From a virus, in IMG/VR virus record IMGVR_UViG_3300027969_002386, positions 1 through 26,568 of that record: a DNA stretch of 26,568 nt; one strand, 5' to 3'. Positions 6,388 through 13,078 of the stretch are shown here, piece after piece. The notes below the pieces were generated by a model, which was not told where the DNA came from, made no database searches, and saw only the letters and a program-made list of their open reading frames with translations. The translations under genes and the position numbers were made by a program. Positions within the stretch are counted from its first letter, which is position 1. Each line of letters starts with the position of its first letter.

Positions 6388-6618
6388 TTAATGTTTAGGT
6401 GCTTCTTTTTTTGCAGGTTTCTTTTCACGTTTGGCTTTTTCTTCTTCAACTGCTTTTTTTTGTGCCTCTGTCATAATCAATACTGTTTTACATGTTTTCT
6501 TAGCAGGTGCCTTTAAGGAAGCCTCAGTGGTTTCACATACCCGTTCAGTTTTGTAAGCTAAGGCAGGTGTAACAGTAATTAGTATTATACTAAAACAAAG
6601 CCATTCAATAAGATTCAT
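6388..6618 (-). CDS. Secreted Lys/Glu/Ala-rich protein with two Cys, 76 aa
   Basis: The N-terminus MNLIEWLCFSIILITVTPALA is a signal peptide with likely cleavage after ALA (21). The mature part has two cysteines (C28 and C43) that could form a disulphide, then a strongly charged helix MTEAQKKAVEEEKAKREKKP. It resembles the exported peptide at 3353-3613 in layout. The start overlaps the upstream 58-aa gene by 14 nt, with GAG of the repeated coupling sequence 7 nt before the ATG. Confidence 0.68.
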   Translation of the reverse strand: MNLIEWLCFSIILITVTPALAYKTERVCETTEASLKAPAKKTCKTVLIMTEAQKKAVEEEKAKREKKPAKKEAPKH

Positions 6619-6781
6619 TCTTCAACTCTGACAGTAATTTTTTGTATTCTGCCATATGTGCTAGCTGTATGTTATGTAGATACACATAAAGTTTAGTATC
6701 CGCAGTCCAATCTTTTACTTGTTTGACAAAATTAGGATCAACTTGAGTTTCAAGTAAGTCAACATATTCATCTATTGTCAT
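6605..6781 (-). CDS. Small acidic protein, 58 aa
   Basis: A 58-aa frame starting MTIDEYVDLLETQVDPNF and ending KKLLSELKNESY; all-helical by eye, with a central LYVYLHNIQLAHMAEYK. Function unknown. It begins right after the TGA of the 33-aa Cys protein (6785-6787), with GGGG about 8 nt before the ATG. It overlaps 6388-6618 by 14 nt. Confidence 0.6.
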   Translation of the reverse strand: MTIDEYVDLLETQVDPNFVKQVKDWTADTKLYVYLHNIQLAHMAEYKKLLSELKNESY

Positions 6782-6784
6782 TCT

Positions 6785-6886
6785 TCAACCCCTGCCTTGT
6801 CTACATTTGTGAAATGGCATAATGCGGCCAAGCCAGCCAATCATTTCACCGCAATTTTGGCAACAGTACGATGGGTATTTCTTCAT
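6785..6886 (-). CDS. Tiny Cys-rich (zinc-ribbon-like) protein, 33 aa
   Basis: A 33-aa frame with CCQNCG (8-13) and PFHKC (24-28). C9, C12, H26 and C28 are in the right order for one zinc site. Its ATG overlaps the TGA of 6883-7107 (ATGA) and has GGAG 6-7 nt upstream. Being so short it could be missed by gene callers, but the coupling on both sides supports it. It may be a nucleic-acid or protein-binding knuckle. Confidence 0.58.
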   Translation of the reverse strand: MKKYPSYCCQNCGEMIGWLGRIMPFHKCRQGRG

Positions 6887-6896
6887 TCTTCAACTC
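6883..6896 (-). promoter_or_regulatory. Repeated translation-coupling sequence
   Basis: The minus-strand string GAGTTGAAGAATGA holds a ribosome site (GGAG/GAG), a spacer and the start codon. Copies occur at 6615-6628 (14/14), 6778-6791 (13/14), 6883-6896 (14/14) and 8996-9009 (13/14). Each precedes a gene start at the same register, but the upstream gene reads it in different frames. Confidence 0.65.
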
Positions 6897-7107
6897 CAAA
6901 ATGTTGTTTAATCTTGTTATGAATCAACCATTGGTATTCGCATTCTTCTGTTTGAGGTGTGTGAGTGTGGGCAACATCAGCGCACTCCTTGACAATCAAC
7001 TCGGCGAACTTTTCTGCATTGAGCAGCCTAATCTTTGTATCTGGGTCAGCCATATTAGGCACCCAGTACATCGCCTGTTCTTTAAGTTGTTTAATTCGTT
7101 TGTTCAT
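6883..7107 (-). CDS. Small phage protein, FAELIVxECADVA family, 74 aa
   Basis: The core FAELIVKECADVAHT (34-48) and end IKQHFGVEE are shared with the 61-aa gene at 8996-9181 (FAALVVKQCANVADT, IKKLFGVEE). The two are paralogues. From memory, many phages encode short proteins with this 'FAELIVxECAxVA ... IKxHFGV' layout, without known function. GAGG sits 5 nt before the ATG. The upstream 39-aa gene overlaps by ATGA. Confidence 0.75.
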   Translation of the reverse strand: MNKRIKQLKEQAMYWVPNMADPDTKIRLLNAEKFAELIVKECADVAHTHTPQTEECEYQWLIHNKIKQHFGVEE

Positions 7108-7223
7108 AAAACCTCAACTACACGATATTTACTGTATGGATAATTCTCATTAAGCCATTCAATCATACCTTCTTCGTACGGAAGAAATACATCATTGAAT
7201 TTGTTAGTTATATACTTATTCAT
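7104..7223 (-). CDS. Tiny acidic protein, 39 aa
   Basis: Frame starting MNKYITNKFNDVFLPYEEG and ending YRVVEVL. It is coupled on both sides: its TGA overlaps the next ATG (ATGA at 7104-7107), and its first codons overlap the end of the 59-aa membrane gene by 8 nt. Function unknown; no signal peptide. Confidence 0.55.
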   Translation of the reverse strand: MNKYITNKFNDVFLPYEEGMIEWLNENYPYSKYRVVEVL

Positions 7224-7395
7224 CTTTTTTTACCTTATCTTTTTTTTGAGACATGATATGTTCTCGGTACCATTCAACTGCTATATTTCTTTCCCGTAAT
7301 GCATTTTCTTGTTGTATTATTTTGTTTTTATTTGTTGCACGAACACGTACTACTACCAACAAAACAATAACAATTAATACAACAATCAAGTCCAC
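7216..7395 (-). CDS. Small membrane protein, 59 aa, GTG start
   Basis: Starting at GTG 7395, the product begins with a single membrane helix (DLIVVLIVIVLLVVV), followed by a basic, helical cytoplasmic tail ending KKDKVKKDE. AAGAGA lies about 6 nt before GTG; TTG at 7389 is an alternative. This layout recalls Rz/spanin-type or other small phage inner-membrane proteins, but no family is recognised. The GTG and its ribosome site lie inside the 48-bp direct repeat (7385-7432), so its expression signals come from what was once the end of the 281-aa gene. Confidence 0.6.
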   Translation of the reverse strand: MDLIVVLIVIVLLVVVRVRATNKNKIIQQENALRERNIAVEWYREHIMSQKKDKVKKDE

Positions 7396-7432
7396 AAACT
7401 ATCTCTTATCTTAATTAAACGAATCATCATTT
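7385..7432. repeat. 48-bp direct repeat, copy 1
   Basis: Matches 7885-7932 at 46 of 48 positions (differences at 7389 and 7407), exactly 500 bp away. On the minus strand it still encodes MMIRLIKIRDSLWT and a stop, a copy of the C-terminus of the 281-aa protein, but detached from that gene. It contains the GTG start of the 59-aa membrane protein. Confidence 0.92.
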
Positions 7433-7434
7433 AA

Positions 7435-7884
7435 TTAATCTTTGGTCAATTCAGCAACCAATAAGAAATGTTCGTAGGCTTTCTTCACTGCTGGATTAGT
7501 CATCAACTGATCAGCTTCTGCCATCATAGCTTTCACACCTGCTTCGGCAATATCGTGTGAACTGGCTCCGTTCAAGGTGCAAAGTTCATCACCAAACTCT
7601 TTTGCTAGTTTCTTCCATGCTTTACGTTGTCCTTCTGTTATTGGAGTTCGCACAGGTTTCAGTTCACTAGCTTTATGCATAGCACGAATTATAGCTTCTT
7701 CGGCTACTCGGCTGGCTGCAATCATAGCCGCATAGTTAGGATCAATATTGAACCTACGACTCTGCCCACCCGGATATACCATCACAAGATGATTACCTTT
7801 ATGGAAACTGTCCATCCAGTCGCTATCGTATTCTGCAATAGGTACATACCTATTGCCTTTCTTTTCGTAATAAATCTTTTTCAT
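7435..7884 (-). CDS. Conserved-looking phage protein, 149 aa, between direct repeats
   Basis: Function unknown. By memory the sequence fits a phage hypothetical family: MKKIYYEKKGNRYVPIAEYD at the start, VMVYPGGQSRRFNIDP (34-49), TPITEGQRKAWKKLAKEFGD (80-99) and a helical C-terminus. It is soluble, with a beta-rich N-terminal third and a helical remainder. Its start lies 1 nt after the stop of the 281-aa gene and has no good ribosome site, so it depends on coupling. It is bracketed by 48-bp direct repeats, which suggests that it was inserted as a unit. Confidence 0.78.
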   Translation of the reverse strand: MKKIYYEKKGNRYVPIAEYDSDWMDSFHKGNHLVMVYPGGQSRRFNIDPNYAAMIAASRVAEEAIIRAMHKASELKPVRTPITEGQRKAWKKLAKEFGDELCTLNGASSHDIAEAGVKAMMAEADQLMTNPAVKKAYEHFLLVAELTKD

Positions 7885-7932
7885 ATCATGTCCACAAACT
7901 ATCTCTAATCTTAATTAAACGAATCATCATTT
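7885..7932. repeat. 48-bp direct repeat, copy 2
   Basis: The in-place copy of the repeat: it encodes the last 14 residues and the stop of the 281-aa protein (7886-8731). The 149-aa gene lies between this copy and the one at 7385-7432. Confidence 0.92.
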
Positions 7933-8731
7933 CAGTATCTTCTTTTTCGTAGGCTGCTTCAATCTTAGTAGTAAGTTTAAGAGCCTTATCTCCTGCTTTT
8001 TTACTTGCAGTATCTCTATCAGACCTGCCAATCCAGTTAGTACCATACACAATGCGTAAACTTTCACAGTAATCACTCCAGCCACTTGCATCGTGTGGGT
8101 CTGGACGATTTGGATACACAGTGGTCCACCACATATAAAGTTCTTTGATTTCCTTAGCACGTAATGCTTGACCAGTAGGACGACCGTAGTTTTCATCACC
8201 TTCTTCCACACCCATATCGTTACCAAGTGTTAGGGTCATTGCCCAGTCAAGATGATCGAGACCTGCCCGAGGGCAACGCCAAGTGCGCCAGCGCCACCAA
8301 CCACTAGCATAGAAAGGAGGATCATATTTAGCACGATCTTCCTTGCTTCCCCATGCGATGTGGCTCCAGGCTTGTTCGATCTCGACAAAATCAACCAACT
8401 CATTGAATAAGCATGGAAGGAAGCGATTGCCAACATCACTCCAAGAACCAGGCTTAATATCACGGTGATGAGCGGTGAGAGCATGAGTACGAGTAACGTA
8501 CCTGTTATTAATGTAATATTTGACATCATATATTTTCCGAATAGGATATGTTACAAAATCTTGGAGATGCCCAAGTGCTTCTTCTGCTAACCAATAACGA
8601 ACAGGGTGATAACCTTTAGCTTTGTTAGTCCATTCATCCCATTCTTCACTTGTACCCGCATTAAGTTTGCGAGTACCACGCACCCAATCAGCAAAAGGGG
8701 TGCAACTCCAATAGTTACTGTGTTGTGCCAT
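7886..8731 (-). CDS. Trp-rich conserved-looking phage protein, 281 aa
   Basis: Unknown function. The protein is strikingly rich in Trp, Tyr and His: NYWSCTPFADWVRGTRK (6-22), YHPVRYWLAEEALGHLQDF (41-59), YINNRYVTRTHAL (73-85), FNELVDFVEIEQAWSHIAW (109-127) and GWWRWRTWRCPRAGLDHLDW (144-163). I recall similar proteins in metagenomic phage genomes annotated only as hypothetical. It has no signal or membrane segment. The start overlaps the HEVLH protein gene by 17 nt. Its final 14 codons lie in the 48-bp repeat. Confidence 0.82.
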   Translation of the reverse strand: MAQHSNYWSCTPFADWVRGTRKLNAGTSEEWDEWTNKAKGYHPVRYWLAEEALGHLQDFVTYPIRKIYDVKYYINNRYVTRTHALTAHHRDIKPGSWSDVGNRFLPCLFNELVDFVEIEQAWSHIAWGSKEDRAKYDPPFYASGWWRWRTWRCPRAGLDHLDWAMTLTLGNDMGVEEGDENYGRPTGQALRAKEIKELYMWWTTVYPNRPDPHDASGWSDYCESLRIVYGTNWIGRSDRDTASKKAGDKALKLTTKIEAAYEKEDTEMMIRLIKIRDSLWT

Positions 8732-8999
8732 GTTTAAATACTTCTGGGTTATCTTCTACTAGTGCAATTAATGCATGTGTTTGAAACTTCACCTGTTCTT
8801 CTGTCATTTTTAGATTGTATGCATGGTCTAGAATATGTAATACTTCATGCCACAATGCAATCTTTTTAGTTTGTTCAGTAAATTGATCACCAATCCAAAT
8901 CTCTTGGTCATTGAATCGTGCAAGACCAATTGTGCCCTGCATTTCCTCTGGTGTTTTGTATTTTACTTCGTATGTTAATCCACAAATTTTTAATTTCAT
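8715..8999 (-). CDS. Small putative zinc metallopeptidase (HExxH)
   Basis: The 94-aa protein has WHEVLHILDHAYNL, with HEVLH at 51-55 on a helix after a beta-rich N-terminal half (IWIGDQF). This matches the minimal gluzincin/ImmA-type zinc site; the third ligand could be H59 or a downstream Glu (E67/E68) but is not certain. Phages often carry such short predicted metallopeptidases of unknown substrate. No signal peptide is present, so it would act in the cytoplasm. It overlaps the 281-aa gene by 17 nt, and its ATG overlaps the stop of 8996-9181. Confidence 0.75.
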   Translation of the reverse strand: MKLKICGLTYEVKYKTPEEMQGTIGLARFNDQEIWIGDQFTEQTKKIALWHEVLHILDHAYNLKMTEEQVKFQTHALIALVEDNPEVFKHGTTQ

Positions 9000-9181
9000 T
9001 CTTCTACTCCAAATAATTTTTTAATCAAATCAGAAGCCTTATAAGGCTCTGCTGTATCAGCTACGTTAGCACATTGTTTGACAACCAGTGCTGCAAAATT
9101 GTTTGCAAACTCTTTGGTACTTTTCCCGGTCATTTGACGTTGTGCCTCTATCCACAAATCTCCAATTAACTTTTCATTCAT
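8996..9181 (-). CDS. Small phage protein, FAELIVxECADVA family, 61 aa
   Basis: Paralogue of 6883-7107, sharing the central FAALVVKQCANVADT (28-42) and the IKKLFGVEE end. The N-terminus differs and is shorter. It ends with the repeated coupling sequence (GGAGTAGAAGAATGA), which gives the start of the HEVLH gene. Its own ATG overlaps the stop of the nuclease gene (9178-9181). Confidence 0.72.
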   Translation of the reverse strand: MNEKLIGDLWIEAQRQMTGKSTKEFANNFAALVVKQCANVADTAEPYKASDLIKKLFGVEE

Positions 9182-10173
9182 TTCAATACACCTACGTAAG
9201 GACTGTTAAGCCACCTAGCATAAGTTTCCGCGTTATCCGCAATCTTGTTCAATTCATACTTACCCGCAAACTTCATAAGGTGTATGCCCACTTGTGGAAT
9301 AGTAGTTCTACGAACACCTTCACGGATATTTGTATCTACTGATAGTTTAACATCATCGGGCTGTGCTGTCAAGTCAATCAATACCCGATTACGTTCATAC
9401 GCATCACGTACACGGACCTCATTACCATCATGGTCCGTCCAACGCTGTAACATCATATTGTTCCAGTCAAATCCACGTTTTGTTCTGTCAGCATATGCTT
9501 CAATTAGTCCAGCTTTCTTTTGTGAACCTTTTTCACGTACCCCGGGAAAGGCACTGAACACATTGTCAGTCGCATCACCACGCATACATTTTTTAAATAA
9601 TAGATATTGTGGATCCTCTAGTAGTTTTGGATTCTTTTCTTTATCTTTTACTGGACGACCTTTATCATCAAAGTAACCTTCCAATGTGATTAGTTCCCCA
9701 GTGACACCCGAATATTGTTTAACTTTGGGAGTAATTAATTGTAGGTAGTCGGTATCGGTTGAGATGATAAAAATTTCATCATCAGGATGCAAGTGAATGA
9801 AACGTGCAATCAAGTCATCTGCCTCAGCCTTTGGATCACGAAGGACACTACAGTTAGTTTTCTCTTTGAGCCAAGTCGTGAAACTTTCATATGTTTCCCA
9901 AAAAAGTTTTGACTCCTCTGCCTCTGCTTCTGTTTGAGACATTGTATCTACTACACGGTTCTTCTTGTACGGAGTGTAATAGTCTTTACGCCAGCTACGC
10001 CCCTCCAAGCAAAATACTACATGATCAATTCCAAAACGTTTAACGATTTGATTAGTACTTGCAAGTGTAAGATGCAGGGCCATCCCCACCTTCTCCCATG
10101 CATCACTATTGCGTGATGCAATATGACGGGCACGAAAGAATGTATTTGCGGTGTCGATTAGTGCGTATTTCAT
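9178..10173 (-). CDS. FEN-family 5'-3' exonuclease
   Basis: A 331-aa flap-endonuclease-family nuclease, comparable in size to T4 RNase H (305 aa) and probably used to remove RNA primers and flaps during phage replication. Metal-binding acidic residues are visible: D7 in MKYALIDTAN, E117/D119/D120 in AEADDLIARF, D140 and D142 in ISTDTDYLQL, and D200/D203 in RGDATDN, followed by the helix-hairpin-helix region (FPGVREKGSQKKAG). The usual Asp before the basic helix is Glu (E57 in CLEGRSWRKDYY). It has a promoter overlapping the end of the preceding gene (10180-10208). The predicted transcription start falls at or within a base or two of the ATG, and no ribosome site is seen, so the mRNA may be leaderless. 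Confidence 0.9.
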   Translation of the reverse strand: MKYALIDTANTFFRARHIASRNSDAWEKVGMALHLTLASTNQIVKRFGIDHVVFCLEGRSWRKDYYTPYKKNRVVDTMSQTEAEAEESKLFWETYESFTTWLKEKTNCSVLRDPKAEADDLIARFIHLHPDDEIFIISTDTDYLQLITPKVKQYSGVTGELITLEGYFDDKGRPVKDKEKNPKLLEDPQYLLFKKCMRGDATDNVFSAFPGVREKGSQKKAGLIEAYADRTKRGFDWNNMMLQRWTDHDGNEVRVRDAYERNRVLIDLTAQPDDVKLSVDTNIREGVRRTTIPQVGIHLMKFAGKYELNKIADNAETYARWLNSPYVGVLK

Positions 10174-10179
10174 GTGTGT

Positions 10180-10208
10180 ATTATATACTACTATTTAAAT
10201 TATTTCAA
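10180..10208 (-). promoter_or_regulatory. Sigma-70-type promoter of the 5' nuclease gene
   Basis: Minus-strand TTGAAA (10203-10208), 17-nt spacer, TATAAT (10180-10185). The start codon begins 6 nt after the -10 box, so transcription would start almost at the ATG. Confidence 0.75.
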
Positions 10209-10988
10209 TTGAATTTGGGCAAGAGTCAGTCTAGCAAACACACTATCACCAAAATTCCATCCTTCGGGCATACTTGTTTGCATATCTAATTCATTATCAA
10301 GTAATTCAGCTTCTTCGTTAGTAATCAATACAATAGCCAAATTATTCTTAATCATTTGTGCTACTTCGGTAATGCTACGCTTTTCCATAGTCATTGTCAC
10401 TGCTTGATTGAAAACCATAATACAGGGAACGATATGTTCTCGGTATGTATTTTCTTTACTGCGCTTAACTGATTCACCGATTGTAATCAGATGGTCAATG
10501 CTGTCACCCTCAAGTAATGAACGAGCATTCTCTAGGCCAAACCCATCTTCGTTATCAATAAAGTAACGGAATCGTTTGGCAATCTTTTCAAAGATATTGC
10601 GCTCGGACACTTCACGCGGAATCGGCTTAAGTGCTTGACCACGAACCTTGCGTACAATAGTTGTAATAGATTCTATGGTACCAACTATGATCCAAAAGTT
10701 TTCAAGTACATCCCCATCAAAGGGAATATTCATAAAGTCTTGTTCATCTTTGCGCTTAGACCGTTTACCAATTTTTTCAGTAAACCCTAGGGCTAGGATT
10801 TGTTTACGCATCTCCTCAACATCTTCATTACGGGCTTTCCAACCTACTGTATAGTGATTCTTTTTAATCTCGCACTTGACACCGTTGTTAGTGAAGAGGA
10901 CGCAATTACCTTGCTCCTCGTATACACGATCGGTATATCCTCGATCCTCGCATGAGGACTTGAATAAATTAAAAGCAATTGCTGCCAT
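10200..10988 (-). CDS. Hypothetical 262-aa protein
   Basis: Unrecognised. The N-terminal half looks alpha/beta (MAAIAFNLFKSSCEDRGYT, CVLFTNNGVKCEIKKNHYTV) and basic. The C-terminal half is helical with FRYFIDNEDGFGLENARSLLEG (141-162) and ends in a hydrophobic stretch AIVLITNEEAELLDNEL. No catalytic motif stands out. It lies between the nuclease and helicase genes, has its own strong promoter (11009-11037), and so may act in replication or recombination (inference only). Confidence 0.75.
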   Translation of the reverse strand: MAAIAFNLFKSSCEDRGYTDRVYEEQGNCVLFTNNGVKCEIKKNHYTVGWKARNEDVEEMRKQILALGFTEKIGKRSKRKDEQDFMNIPFDGDVLENFWIIVGTIESITTIVRKVRGQALKPIPREVSERNIFEKIAKRFRYFIDNEDGFGLENARSLLEGDSIDHLITIGESVKRSKENTYREHIVPCIMVFNQAVTMTMEKRSITEVAQMIKNNLAIVLITNEEAELLDNELDMQTSMPEGWNFGDSVFARLTLAQIQLK

Positions 10989-11008
10989 TTGAACTTTCTA
11001 AATTGATT

Positions 11009-11037
11009 ATTATACACCCAGAATCATTTATTGTCAA
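11009..11037 (-). promoter_or_regulatory. Sigma-70-type promoter, conserved-spacer family
   Basis: Minus-strand TTGACA (11032-11037), 17-nt spacer (ATAAATGATTCTGGGTG) and TATAAT (11009-11014). The -35 box overlaps the helicase stop codon (11034-11036). It drives the 262-aa gene with a leader of about 14 nt. The spacer matches those at 265-293 and 506-534 at most positions. Confidence 0.88.
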
Positions 11038-12992
11038 CCTAATTTGACTTGATAACCAGTAGAAGTATACCGATTTAAATAGTCTTTTGCATCATAAGTC
11101 TTAATCCCGTTGTTTGTTGGGCAACGTGTGATGAGATTTTGTGGGCGATAATCTGTGCGAACACCGTTATTGTGATCTAATGCTAATGTATGACGCCATA
11201 CATTATCCCATTCTGCATCAGTAAATAAATGACCGCGTTCAAATTCACGTACTTTACGCCCATTGACTTCGCAATTAGTTTTTCCCGTAGCAGGATCAAT
11301 AGAACCTGCTTTCATGCAAGCCTCACAATAAGTCTTTTTATATTGTTGATTCATACTACCTGCATTATACCCCACCGTGAAACTAGGTGCTTTAAACTTA
11401 GTGACGTTTGCTTTGGGTACATGATTCTTAATAGCATCCATGTAGATTTTCTTACCTTCATCAGGAGAGTAAGTATTTGTTGCAAACTTACGATACGCAG
11501 TGGCTAGCAATGCGGATTGTTCTGAGAAATTTATCACAGCAGTACACATGAACACTACATATTCTGCTAACAAAATCTTTTGCTCTTTGGAAACTTCCAA
11601 AGATGCAATTTCATTTGCTTTTTCTAAATGACTGTGCATATTATCAAATGGCAAACGATTAGCACGTGCCATTACTTGCTGTTGCATGTTGGTAACTTCT
11701 TTACCCGTAGGATTCGTCAGTATAGAAATATATTTCAATCGTGGAATATCCCATCCCATTTGACCTTGTTGAATTACTGATAGAAACACAGGATCTGAAA
11801 AATTAATTGCATTATTTGCACGATTAATTACATCAGTCGCATCATTAACGTACCCGAATGGATATACTTTATTTCCAGTCTTTTGGTACTCTTTGTGAAA
11901 GCAAGTGACAATTCCATAATCAGCCGACAAACTTCTAGCCCAAGTTTTAAACCGAGTATCATTTCCGTTTATACCTGATTCGTTATGTAAAGGGATACCG
12001 TTAGCAGCCTTCATCTGACCAAACTTAAAGAATGCGCCCGGCATCTTTTTTACAATGTTGATATCCTTTGCTTTCTCCCAAGTGTCATCTGTAATTTTAT
12101 TCAACAAAACTTTGAGAGAAATCAAATCTTGTTCAATCAATGCTTTACTATTTTGATATACTGATGCTACATTGATAGATGTCCAACCACTAACGAATGC
12201 AGTAGAATCTTGTAACTTCGGCATCACTGGCAAGTAATTGAATATAGTTTGCCCTTCGTTAGTAATACCTTGTTGACTTTTTGTTGGTGTACCAGTAAAG
12301 CCGATAATGATTGAGCCATGATTAGCTAATTCACGAAAAATAGTTAGCCAGTGGGGTACGTAGTTTTTATTGTTACGTCCTTGATCCTCTAATATTGTTC
12401 TCCAACTAGGTGTTCCCATACCATAATGAATTTCATCAACGATGATCAAGTCAGGTGGTAGCAATTTATGCGTACCTGTGGTATTGGTTGCATTATAGTC
12501 ATTCCACTTGCCACCTACATATTGAGTAGTCGCAAACATAACATCCACGATTGGTTCAACGGATACAAATTGTTTTCTCAACGGATCTTGGCTTGCTTTG
12601 AGTTCTGCATTTAGTTCGTCTTTATTAGAAACACGAATTCTAACTGCTTGACCTAGTCTATTGACAATCACCGTGTTATGCCATAGTGCTTTGAATTTTT
12701 CATATGGTACACTGGTGCAACCTGAATCCGGTGATGTGAATAATACTGAACGAATATGTGGGAACTGCTGAATCACTGCTGGAATTGATACATGCACTAG
12801 AACGTGAGATTTACCTGAACCAGTTGGAGCTTGTGCAATTAGAATTCGCTGATCGGAATTTTTTATCGAATCTTTTATTGCATCAATAACGTTGTCATAC
12901 AAATATTGTCGCTGCAAGGGACGCAACAAATTTGTGTTGACTAATGAAATAGCACTACTAACAATAGACTTTTTTGCTATGAAATTACTCAT
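11034..12992 (-). CDS. SF2 helicase with C-terminal HNH-like domain
   Basis: 652-aa protein. The motor is a superfamily 2 helicase: Walker A APTGSGKS (55-62), DEIH (186-189), FTGTP (232-236), a QMGWDIP block (411-417) and motif VI QQVMARANR (438-446). This is the plan of type I/III restriction R subunits and of phage UvsW/DEAD proteins. After about 520, a second domain has CEAC (556-559), LALDHNNG with H607, YRPQNLITRC with N619, and CPTNNGIKT (624-632). This follows the HNH nuclease order (DH, PxNL, C-x-x-x-(H/N)-G-x-KT), with Asn at the last catalytic position and some zinc-binding Cys missing. It may unwind and cut DNA; the target is unknown. The promoter at 13021-13050 lies just upstream. 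Confidence 0.85.
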   Translation of the reverse strand: MSNFIAKKSIVSSAISLVNTNLLRPLQRQYLYDNVIDAIKDSIKNSDQRILIAQAPTGSGKSHVLVHVSIPAVIQQFPHIRSVLFTSPDSGCTSVPYEKFKALWHNTVIVNRLGQAVRIRVSNKDELNAELKASQDPLRKQFVSVEPIVDVMFATTQYVGGKWNDYNATNTTGTHKLLPPDLIIVDEIHYGMGTPSWRTILEDQGRNNKNYVPHWLTIFRELANHGSIIIGFTGTPTKSQQGITNEGQTIFNYLPVMPKLQDSTAFVSGWTSINVASVYQNSKALIEQDLISLKVLLNKITDDTWEKAKDINIVKKMPGAFFKFGQMKAANGIPLHNESGINGNDTRFKTWARSLSADYGIVTCFHKEYQKTGNKVYPFGYVNDATDVINRANNAINFSDPVFLSVIQQGQMGWDIPRLKYISILTNPTGKEVTNMQQQVMARANRLPFDNMHSHLEKANEIASLEVSKEQKILLAEYVVFMCTAVINFSEQSALLATAYRKFATNTYSPDEGKKIYMDAIKNHVPKANVTKFKAPSFTVGYNAGSMNQQYKKTYCEACMKAGSIDPATGKTNCEVNGRKVREFERGHLFTDAEWDNVWRHTLALDHNNGVRTDYRPQNLITRCPTNNGIKTYDAKDYLNRYTSTGYQVKLG

Positions 12993-13020
12993 AATATAAC
13001 TTTTTTAAGTTTAAAGAATC

Positions 13021-13050
13021 ATTATAACACACTTGACTATTAATAGTCAA
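13021..13050 (-). promoter_or_regulatory. Promoter with an 18-bp palindrome at the -35 box
   Basis: Minus-strand TTGACT (13045-13050), 18-nt spacer and TATAAT (13021-13026), for the helicase gene. The -35 box is one end of a perfect 18-bp palindrome, TTGACTATT-AATAGTCAA (13033-13050), which looks like a dimer-binding operator. Confidence 0.75.
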
Positions 13051-13058
13051 GACAATTT

Positions 13059-13078
13059 TTGTTGTATTTTTACAACAA
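13059..13078 (-). terminator. Hairpin, possible terminator
   Basis: TTGTTGTA, loop of 4, TACAACAA: a perfect 8-bp but AT-rich stem directly after the stop of 13079-13522 and before the helicase promoter. No T-tract follows on the minus strand, so termination efficiency is uncertain. Confidence 0.4.

Noticed and set aside
7927-8226. 99-aa minus-strand frame inside the 281-aa gene
   Set aside because: It is an off-frame shadow of a clearly protein-like Trp-rich gene.
8236-8529. 97-aa membrane-like frame inside the 281-aa gene
   Set aside because: It lies wholly within the real gene in another frame; the hydrophobicity comes from the complement of polar codons and there is no ribosome site.
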